A DNA stretch of 11,037 bases from an uncultured Eubacteriales bacterium (lineage in GTDB: Bacteria; Bacillota; Clostridia; Oscillospirales; Acutalibacteraceae): positions 1 to 11,037 of the forward strand of contig ONEU01000138.1 of NCBI GenBank assembly GCA_900316925.1, written 5' to 3'. A model generated the notes under the pieces. It searched no databases. It saw only the letters and a list, made by a program, of their open reading frames with translations, and was not told where the DNA came from. A program made the translations under genes and the position numbers. Shown piece after piece: positions 6,102 through 11,037 of this stretch. Every line of letters begins with the position of its first letter. The stretch's first letter is position 1.

Positions 6102-6734
6102 TCAGGAAAGAACGTCTCTGAGACGCTCTTTAAGTCTGGCGGCAGCGGCTTTCACGTCGTCCTCTGCGAAGACAGCGGATACGACAGCCGCTCCTGATAC
6201 GCCGCTGTTTTTCAGAATACCGATGTTGTCGAAGGTCAGTCCTCCGATGGCAACCACCGGGATGTCCACGGAGGCGGTGATTGTTTGCAGTACCTTCGGT
6301 GTCATCGGTCTGGCATCCTTTTTGGTGGGAGAGGTGAACAGGGCGCCGCAGCCGAGATAATCCGCTCCCTGTTCCTGGGCGTTACGGGCCTGTTCCAGGG
6401 TTTTGGCAGTAGCGCCGATGATAAAATCCTTGCCCGCAAGCTCACGGATCCTGGCGACAGACATATCTTCCGCTCCCACATGAACGCCGTCGGCACCGCT
6501 TCGGAGGGCGGCCTCTACATCGTCGTTGACAATGAGCGGCACATGGAATTTCTCACAAATCCCCTTCAGCCGGATGGCCTTTTCCGTCAGTTCCTGGGTG
6601 GTCAGCCCCTTTTCACGGAGCTGGAGGATCGTGACGCCGCCCTGCAGGGCATTTTCAATCTCCCGGTCGAAATCCCGTTCTCCGATGCAGCCGCTGTCGG
6701 TGATGGCATACAGAAACAGGCTTTGTTTATCCAT
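6102..6734 (-). CDS. thiE: Thiamine-phosphate synthase ThiE
   Basis: ThiE couples HMP-PP to carboxythiazole phosphate to give thiamine phosphate. The 210-residue TIM barrel has the full set of family motifs: QLREK (38-42), VNDD for Mg-pyrophosphate (69-72), VHVGAEDM (84-91), FTSPTKKDA (133-141, matching the usual TxTK-x-DA loop), AIGG (162-165) and VVSAVF (184-189). It is therefore the genuine synthase, unlike its upstream paralogue. Its ATG overlaps the tenI stop by 8 bases (ATGGATAA). The ribosome site GGAGGTGAT lies inside the end of tenI, with a long spacing (about 12 bases from GGAGG to ATG), and it overlaps an inverted repeat at 6735-6748. Translation coupled to tenI is likely. Confidence 0.96.
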   Translation of the reverse strand: MDKQSLFLYAITDSGCIGERDFDREIENALQGGVTILQLREKGLTTQELTEKAIRLKGICEKFHVPLIVNDDVEAALRSGADGVHVGAEDMSVARIRELAGKDFIIGATAKTLEQARNAQEQGADYLGCGALFTSPTKKDARPMTPKVLQTITASVDIPVVAIGGLTFDNIGILKNSGVSGAAVVSAVFAEDDVKAAAARLKERLRDVLS

Positions 6735-7338
6735 GGTGATTCATCACCTCCCTCAGCTTTGACAGATCGTCAGCCGGATGGCTGCTTTTCATCAGACTGC
6801 TCATCAGGCACACGCCGTCGGCACCGGCTGAAATGACCTGGCCGGCGTTCCTGACGGAGATACCGCCGATGGCATATACCGGAATGTGCACGGCAGAGCA
6901 GACATCCTTCAGGAAAGCAAGTCCTCTGCCGGGCAGTCCTGCCTTGCAGTCGGTCTCGAAGATATGACCGGCGGTGATATAGGAGGCACCCCGTTGTTCG
7001 GCTTCCGCGGCATCCTCCGTGCTGTGGCAGGAGACGCCGATCATAGAGAAGAACGCCTGTTCCTCCCGGTTCATCTGACGGAATACCGCCAAGGGCAGAT
7101 GGATCCGTCGGATACCGAGTGCCAACGCTGTCCGTACAGAGGTGTGGATGGTCAGCGCCGTACCGGTCCGTTGACAGACTGCCTGCACCTGCCGGGCAAG
7201 GTCGGTGTAATCCCTCTCGTTGAGGTCCTTCTCCCTCAGAACAACGGCGTCAGGCTGTGCCGCGGCTACCGCTGCGATCTGCGACAGGAAATCCTCCGGA
7301 CACAGCTTTCGGTTGGTGATGCAGACGATCTTACACAT
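6727..7338 (-). CDS. tenI: Thiazole tautomerase TenI (ThiE paralogue)
   Basis: TenI aromatises the thiazole tautomer released by ThiG into the carboxythiazole phosphate used by ThiE. The 203-residue protein looks like ThiE overall, but it lacks the pyrophosphate-binding NDD motif: the equivalent stretch is IHTSVRTAL. It also lacks the TxTK loop. Instead it has GHIFETDCKAGLPGRG (124-139), very close to the GHVFETDCKKGLEGRG stretch of Bacillus subtilis TenI as I recall it, including the histidine (H125 here) used in catalysis. VSCHS (102-106) and AIGGI (156-160) also fit. An automatic annotation would probably call it a second ThiE. Its ATG overlaps the thiH stop by 8 bases and no strong ribosome site is seen, so translation is probably coupled to thiH. 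Confidence 0.88.
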   Translation of the reverse strand: MCKIVCITNRKLCPEDFLSQIAAVAAAQPDAVVLREKDLNERDYTDLARQVQAVCQRTGTALTIHTSVRTALALGIRRIHLPLAVFRQMNREEQAFFSMIGVSCHSTEDAAEAEQRGASYITAGHIFETDCKAGLPGRGLAFLKDVCSAVHIPVYAIGGISVRNAGQVISAGADGVCLMSSLMKSSHPADDLSKLREVMNHHG

Positions 7339-8584
7339 AGAGATAATCGTTCAGCACCGGCTGGAGACCTTCCTCCGACATATCCTTGTACATCCTGTCA
7401 AAGCTTCTGGCGTCGCTGATCTCAAACTGTTCGTCACCCTCGGCGCTGTCCGACTCCTTTCCGCTGTATTTGCTCTCGTGGTCGCCGATGCCGGTGGACA
7501 CGCCTGCGGAGATCTTCGTGGCGGCGATCTTCACGATGCCGTTGCGGAAGCTCTCGCTCTCTCGTGACGAAACGGTGATGCCGACAAACGGCAGAAAAAT
7601 ACGGTAGGCGCAGAGTACTTGACAGAGCTGCGTCTCGTGGACATCCAGCGGGTTGATCTTATCATTATTGATGATGGGTCTCAGGCGGGGACAGGACAGC
7701 GACATTTCCGCATGGGGATATTTTCTCTGCAGAAAATACACATGAAGCGCACTGGCGAGTGCATCCTTGCGGAAATCGGACAGTCCCAGCAGCGCAGAGA
7801 ACGCCACACCGCGCATACCGCCCATCAGAGCACGTTCCTGGGCGTCAAAGCGGTAGGGCCACACACGCTTGTGTCCCATCAGGTGAAGTGTTTCGTATTT
7901 ATCCGTGTTATAGGTCTCCTGGAAGACCGTGACATAGTCGGCTCCGCATTCGTGGAGATACCGGTACTCGTCGGTATTGACAGGGTAAATTTCCAGACCG
8001 ACCATGCGGAAATATTTGCGGGCGAGCTTGCAGGCTTCTCCGATGTATTCCACGCTGCTCTTGCCGCGGCTTTCACCGGTGAGGATGAGAATCTCCTCCA
8101 TGCCGGAATCTGCGATGATTTTCATTTCTTTGTCAATCTGCTCCATGCTCAGCTTCATCCTGCGGATATCGTTGTAGCAGTTGAAGCCGCAGTAGACGCA
8201 GTAATTCTCGCAGTAATTTGCAATATACAGCGGTGTGAACAGATAGACGGTATTGCCGAAGTGCTTGCCGGTCTCAATCCTTGCCCGCTGTGCCATGCGC
8301 TCAAGAAACGGTTCGGCGGCAGGGGACAGCAGCGCCTTGAAATCCTCTATGCTGCAGGTCTCGTGTTCGAGTGCGGCGAGAACGTCACGGGCGGTATATT
8401 GGCTGTAATCATAGGCCTTTACCTGTGACATGACCTTCTCACAGATATCCGACTGGATGACCTCCATTCCCTCCATATACTCCATGTGGTTGGTACGGGA
8501 GGACGGGTCATTTTCCAGACGGTGCTTCTTTTCCAGAGCGGCAGGAGAGAGCTTCTCGCTGTCAACAAAAAAACTGTTTTCCAT
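7331..8584 (-). CDS. thiH: 2-Iminoacetate synthase ThiH (radical SAM, tyrosine lyase)
   Basis: ThiH cleaves tyrosine to dehydroglycine and p-cresol; dehydroglycine supplies C2 and N of the thiazole. The 417-residue protein carries CENYCVYC, a CX3CX2C cluster motif (C125, C129, C132), then GFNCYN. LLSPAAEPFLERMAQRA, TGESRGK, VFQETY, LIGLSDFRKD, LSCPRLRP, STRES-like SSRES and the terminal GLQPVLNDY all align with E. coli ThiH. The N-terminus is about 35-40 residues longer than the E. coli protein (377 residues). The ATG at 8584 has GAGGTG 6 bases upstream; a GTG three codons earlier would overlap this site. The related HydG is excluded by length and operon context. Use of ThiH rather than oxygen-dependent ThiO implies anaerobic metabolism. 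Confidence 0.95.
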   Translation of the reverse strand: MENSFFVDSEKLSPAALEKKHRLENDPSSRTNHMEYMEGMEVIQSDICEKVMSQVKAYDYSQYTARDVLAALEHETCSIEDFKALLSPAAEPFLERMAQRARIETGKHFGNTVYLFTPLYIANYCENYCVYCGFNCYNDIRRMKLSMEQIDKEMKIIADSGMEEILILTGESRGKSSVEYIGEACKLARKYFRMVGLEIYPVNTDEYRYLHECGADYVTVFQETYNTDKYETLHLMGHKRVWPYRFDAQERALMGGMRGVAFSALLGLSDFRKDALASALHVYFLQRKYPHAEMSLSCPRLRPIINNDKINPLDVHETQLCQVLCAYRIFLPFVGITVSSRESESFRNGIVKIAATKISAGVSTGIGDHESKYSGKESDSAEGDEQFEISDARSFDRMYKDMSEEGLQPVLNDYLYV

Positions 8585-8594
8585 TGCCCGCACC

Positions 8595-9368
8595 TCAGTT
8601 TCTCAGGAACCCTGTCAGCGGATCGGAAGCGGAGGCACCTCTTGTCAGGACACGGCCGGGCTTGGCAAGATAGGCCTTTCTGCCTGCTTCGATAGCGGAT
8701 TTGAAGGCACCTGCCATGAGCTGCAGGTCACCGGCGGTGGCGAGAGCGGTGTTGGCCATGATCGCAGATGCACCCATCTCCATTGCCTCACACGCCTGTG
8801 ACGGTCTGCCGATACCGGCGTCCACAATGATGGGCAGCTCGATCTCGTCAATGAGGATCTGGATGAACTCTTTTGTTGCCAGTCCCTTATTGGAGCCGAT
8901 GGGGGAGGCCAGCGGCATCACGGCACTGGCACCGGCGTTTACCAGGTCCCTGGCGGCATACAGGTCGGGATACATATAGGGAAGTACCACGAAGCCCTCT
9001 TTGGCGAGAATCTCGGTAGCCTTGACGGTCTCGTTGTTGTCGGGAAGCAGATACTTGCTGTCACGCATGATCTCCACCTTGACAAAATCACCGCAGCCCA
9101 GTTCTCTTGCCAGCCGGGCAATGCGTACTGCCTCGTCGGCGTTTCTGGCGCCGGATGTATTCGGCAGCAGGGTGATCCCTTCCGGAATGTAATCCAGGAT
9201 ATTTTCATGTTCCTTGGTGTTGGCTCTGCGGACGGCCAATGTGATGATCTCGGCGCCGGCATCACGCACGGCGGCTTCAATCAGGGAGAGAGAATACTTT
9301 CCGGAGCCCAAAATGAATCGGGAGGTGAACTCCTTTCCTCCCAGAACCAGTTTATCGTCTTGTTTCAT
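8595..9368 (-). CDS. thiG: Thiazole synthase ThiG
   Basis: ThiG condenses deoxyxylulose-5-phosphate, dehydroglycine and sulfur from ThiS thiocarboxylate into the thiazole phosphate. The 257-residue TIM barrel has the family N-terminus LVLGGKEFTSRFILGSGKYS, TLAVRRAN, LLPNTSGARNADEAVRIARLARE, and the Schiff-base lysine K97 in FVKVEI. MPLASPIGSNKG, IIVDAGIGRPSQA and an ANTA segment also match. The ATG at 9368 is chosen because MKQDDKLVLGG matches the family start. Two ATGs 6-7 codons upstream (9386-9389) have no ribosome site, and even the chosen start has only a weak AGAG. An 87-base gap from the rhodanese gene contains a 5-bp hairpin (CCGGA/TCCGG) and no gene. Confidence 0.96.
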   Translation of the reverse strand: MKQDDKLVLGGKEFTSRFILGSGKYSLSLIEAAVRDAGAEIITLAVRRANTKEHENILDYIPEGITLLPNTSGARNADEAVRIARLARELGCGDFVKVEIMRDSKYLLPDNNETVKATEILAKEGFVVLPYMYPDLYAARDLVNAGASAVMPLASPIGSNKGLATKEFIQILIDEIELPIIVDAGIGRPSQACEAMEMGASAIMANTALATAGDLQLMAGAFKSAIEAGRKAYLAKPGRVLTRGASASDPLTGFLRN

Positions 9369-9455
9369 ATCAATCACTCTTTTCATCATACTTGGAAGCG
9401 TCCGGCGGCGACAGCAAAGCAGTCCCCGGAGAGCTTCCGGCCGGGATAGAATGGA

Positions 9456-9743
9456 TCAGCCGAAGTGCCCGACCAGCCACTTTCGGTAACCGCCTGTGAG
9501 ATCGGCTACCTGATAGCCGTTATCCGACAGCAGTTCGGCAATTTCTGCGCTGTAATCCCCCTGCTGACAGAAGAGGACAATGCGTTTTTCCTGCGGAAGA
9601 GCATAGAGCTGCCCGATCTCTTCCATGGGAATATTCACGGCTCCCGGCAGACTGCCGAATGCCGCAACGGCTTTATCCCGCAGGTCGATCAGCAGATCAT
9701 TGTCCTGCGGAGTATAGTCCGTGATAGGTATTTTCTCGATCAT
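9456..9743 (-). CDS. Rhodanese-like single-domain protein, probable sulfur donor for ThiS
   Basis: The 95 residues form one rhodanese domain: LLIDLRD (17-23), the GSLPGAVNIPMEEI stretch (30-43, the usual GHIPGAxNIP position), RIVLFC59, the active loop CQQGDYS (59-65), and GYQVADLTGGYRKW near the end. C59 is the expected persulfide cysteine. The loop has Tyr where most rhodaneses have Arg (CxxGxR), so persulfide handling may differ. In E. coli the rhodanese domain of ThiI helps deliver sulfur to ThiS. Placement between thiF and thiG suggests this small protein does that job here (inference). The ATG shares its ATGA with the thiF stop, so the two are translationally coupled. Longer upstream frames lie inside thiF and are rejected. 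Confidence 0.85.
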   Translation of the reverse strand: MIEKIPITDYTPQDNDLLIDLRDKAVAAFGSLPGAVNIPMEEIGQLYALPQEKRIVLFCQQGDYSAEIAELLSDNGYQVADLTGGYRKWLVGHFG

Positions 9744-10564
9744 GTATTGACACCGCCTGTCGTGCAAGACTGTATCCGATACTCCTCCCGGTGATCGGCA
9801 AGGGAGCGGATTGACGGAGCTTTTCCGCATACGGCACAGCCGGGATCGGCTCCGGGCATCCGGTGGACACGCACATTCATGGAGAGTCCGTCAAAGGAGA
9901 AGACCCTGCCGCAGAGTAGGTCGCCGTTACCGGTCAGGTATTTCACGGCCTCCATTGCCTGAATACTGCCCAATACGCCGACGGCTGCTCCTAAAACCCC
10001 CACGCTCTGACAGGTGGCGGCATCGTGGGGAACCTCACCCATCAGACAGCGCAGGCAAGGTCCTTTTCCGGGGACGTATGTCATTGCCTGTCCCTCAAAG
10101 CGCACCACACCGGCATGAGAATAGGGTTTCCCTGCCAGAACACAGGCGTCATTGATGAGAAATTTGGTTTCAAAGCGGTCCGTGCAGTCAAGGATAAAGT
10201 CGTAGTCTGCGATGACCTCCAGGATATTGTCCGGTGTCAGGGCACAGTCGTACAGTCTGGTCGTCACATCCGGATTCAGCGCCCTGACGGCATTTCCGGC
10301 GGAGGCGGTTTTTGGCGTACCGACTGCATCCGTTTGATGGATGATCTGCCGTTGGAGATTGGAGCAGTCTACGGTATCGAAATCAACGATACCGATGGTT
10401 CCCACACCGGCCGCCGCCAGATACAGGATTGCCGGGGATCCCAGTCCGCCGGCGCCGATGACCAGAACGCTGGAAGCGAGGAGCTTTTTCTGACCTTTCA
10501 CGCCGATCTCCTTCAATGCAAAATGCCGGGCATAGCGTTTTGCCTGCTGTTCGTTCAGAATCAC
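9740..10564 (-). CDS. thiF: ThiS adenylyltransferase ThiF (MoeB/HesA family)
   Basis: ThiF activates the ThiS C-terminus with ATP and passes sulfur to form ThiS thiocarboxylate. The 274-residue E1-like protein has the nucleotide loop GAGGLGSP (37-44), D61 and D63 with NLQRQ (69-73), LDCTDRFETK (125-134) and two zinc-binding CxxC pairs (C170/C173 and C243/C246). C185, in ATCQSVGVLG, corresponds to the cysteine that forms an acyl-disulfide with ThiS in E. coli. The start is GTG at 10564, one base after the thiS stop; an ATG at 10566 runs straight into a stop. Its ribosome site is the run of glycine codons that ends thiS. MoeB is an alternative by sequence alone, but the thiS-thiF-thiG order settles it. 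Confidence 0.94.
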   Translation of the reverse strand: MILNEQQAKRYARHFALKEIGVKGQKKLLASSVLVIGAGGLGSPAILYLAAAGVGTIGIVDFDTVDCSNLQRQIIHQTDAVGTPKTASAGNAVRALNPDVTTRLYDCALTPDNILEVIADYDFILDCTDRFETKFLINDACVLAGKPYSHAGVVRFEGQAMTYVPGKGPCLRCLMGEVPHDAATCQSVGVLGAAVGVLGSIQAMEAVKYLTGNGDLLCGRVFSFDGLSMNVRVHRMPGADPGCAVCGKAPSIRSLADHREEYRIQSCTTGGVNT

Positions 10565-10565
10565 A

Positions 10566-10760
10566 TCAGCCCCCTCCTACAAAGCCCACGATCTCGACGG
10601 TATCGCCGTCCTTGAACACCGTGCTGCCGTACTGGGATTTGGGGACGATCTCGCCGTTAATCTCCAGTGCAATGCGGCTGCGGTTATAGTTTGTCTGTGA
10701 GAGATACTCCTCCGCCGTTTTACCGGCGGCATCGGTCTCTGTTCCGTTAATGATGACCAT
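10566..10760 (-). CDS. thiS: Sulfur carrier protein ThiS
   Basis: ThiS is a ubiquitin-like protein whose C-terminal Gly-Gly is adenylated and thiocarboxylated to carry sulfur to ThiG. The 64-residue protein is the normal length. It begins MVIINGTE, has the AEEYL helix, the ALEINGEIVPKSQY strand pair and DGDTVEIV, and ends in FVGGG. The ATG at 10760 has AGGAGGAAAG upstream; an in-frame Met six codons earlier overlaps this site. It is the first gene after the riboswitch and terminator. Confidence 0.97.
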   Translation of the reverse strand: MVIINGTETDAAGKTAEEYLSQTNYNRSRIALEINGEIVPKSQYGSTVFKDGDTVEIVGFVGGG

Positions 10761-10778
10761 TTTCTTTCCTCCTGCCAT

Positions 10779-10813
10779 AAAAAAATAGGAAGCTCCCCGA
10801 TCCGGAGCTTCCT
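10779..10813 (-). terminator. Riboswitch-controlled intrinsic terminator
   Basis: On the minus strand a perfect 10-bp stem (AGGAAGCTCC, 10813-10804, with its complement at 10796-10787) has a 7-base loop and runs via TA into seven T (10785-10779). It lies between the TPP aptamer and the thiS ribosome site, the standard layout for TPP-induced attenuation in Firmicutes. Confidence 0.92.
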
Positions 10814-10823
10814 TTTCTGTCAA

Positions 10824-10911
10824 CTATTTCCCTACGTTGGCATTATCCAAATCAGGTTACGGGTCGAAGGGCACACCTTCCTCTCAGCCTTTCTACAGAC
10901 TCCCCACTTTC
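10824..10911 (-). ncRNA. TPP riboswitch (thi box)
   Basis: The aptamer binds thiamine pyrophosphate and is expected to shut down the thi operon when TPP is plentiful. Read on the minus strand, it has all conserved thi-box blocks in order: GGGGAGUC (10905-10898), GGCUGAGAG (10889-10881), ACCC (10864-10861), AACCUGAU (10858-10851), GGAUAAUGCC (10848-10839) and ACGUAGGGAA (10837-10828). P3 is AGUCU/AGGCU. An extra hairpin GAAGG/CCUUC sits between CUGAGAG and ACCC, a common variant. The usual CUGG/CCAG stem is UUGG/CCAA here, a paired change that supports a folded RNA. I cannot find a clear P1 stem. The downstream terminator gives control at transcription. Confidence 0.95.
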
Positions 10912-10917
10912 CTCCCC

Positions 10918-10946
10918 ATTGTATCATACTCCCCCTTCTCTGTCAA
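10918..10946 (-). promoter_or_regulatory. Sigma-A promoter of the thiamine operon
   Basis: On the minus strand, the -35 box TTGACA (10946-10941) is a perfect match. A 17-base spacer separates it from the -10 box TACAAT (10923-10918). Transcription should start near 10911, only a few bases before the aptamer. One transcript from here could cover all nine genes down to thiC. Confidence 0.85.
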
Positions 10947-11037
10947 GCTCCTGCGGCGCCCCGCCGCTGTGTAGTCACGCTGTCGTTCGCTTGCGCTCAC
11001 TCTGTTCGTTTAAGGCGAAACTGCTGTGTCGCTAACA
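10947..11037. other. Right-end intergenic sequence
   Basis: No gene is seen. A GC hairpin (GCGGCG/CGCCGC, 10953-10967) and a small TTCG/CGAA inverted repeat around GTTTAAGGC are present. Without the neighbouring gene I cannot assign a role. Confidence 0.3.

Noticed and set aside
6727..7338. Reading this gene as a second thiamine-phosphate synthase (thiE duplicate)
   Set aside because: It lacks the NDD and TxTK motifs and has the TenI GHIFETDCKAGLPGRG stretch, so tautomerase is the better call.
7619..8428. Plus-strand open frame of 269 codons opposite thiH
   Set aside because: It is a shadow of thiH. Its composition follows the complement of the radical-SAM gene, and no start signal is present.
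7331..8584. HydG (hydrogenase maturation) instead of ThiH
   Set aside because: HydG is longer and carries a C-terminal cluster CxxC region not seen here. The thiG neighbour and the ThiH-like C-terminus fit ThiH.
10947..11037. Right-end inverted repeats as an attachment site or transposon end
   Set aside because: The repeats are short, have no duplicated target bases, and no recombinase gene is nearby.

Overview
The window looks like chromosomal DNA of an anaerobic, low-to-mid GC Firmicute, probably a gut-type clostridium (Oscillospiraceae or Lachnospiraceae; inference). The reasons are strong AGGAGG-type ribosome sites, near-consensus sigma-A promoters with 17-bp spacers, ThiS and TenI proteins that resemble Bacillus ones, a short anaerobe-type ThiC, and use of oxygen-sensitive radical-SAM ThiH instead of the glycine oxidase ThiO.

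Left part, plus strand (165-1703): a perfect-consensus promoter, a small palindrome just downstream of it, a TetR-family regulator and a flavodoxin-fold protein with an iron-sulfur-flavoprotein-like cysteine cluster. They form a likely two-gene, self-regulated unit. It ends in a strong bidirectional terminator shared with the convergent Nudix hydrolase gene on the minus strand (1730-2290).

Middle (2291-3888): a roughly 400-base intergenic stretch with a good extended -10 promoter drives one exported protein. This protein has a signal peptide, two near-identical ~78-residue domains and a Ser/Thr/Gln/Ala linker. A 19-bp perfect-stem terminator follows, then about 240 bases with no gene except a second hairpin.

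Right part, minus strand (10946 down to 3889): one thiamine operon in the order promoter - TPP riboswitch - intrinsic terminator - thiS - thiF - rhodanese - thiG - thiH - tenI - thiE - thiD - thiC. ThiS is the sulfur carrier, ThiF adenylates it, and the rhodanese probably delivers sulfur. ThiG and ThiH (dehydroglycine from tyrosine) build the thiazole, and TenI aromatises it. ThiC makes HMP-P, ThiD phosphorylates it to HMP-PP, and ThiE joins the two halves to give thiamine phosphate. The genes are tightly packed, with several start/stop overlaps. Missing here are a thiamine-phosphate kinase (thiL), thiazole kinase (thiM), dxs and iscS/nifS, which would have to lie elsewhere.

I see no CRISPR array, tRNA, rRNA, insertion sequence or phage gene. 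The operon is well-known biology. The least explained item is the duplicated secreted protein. The rest of the interest lies in fine structure: no visible P1 in the riboswitch, glycine-tail codons that double as a ribosome site, a hairpin over the thiE ribosome site, and a rhodanese with an atypical active loop.
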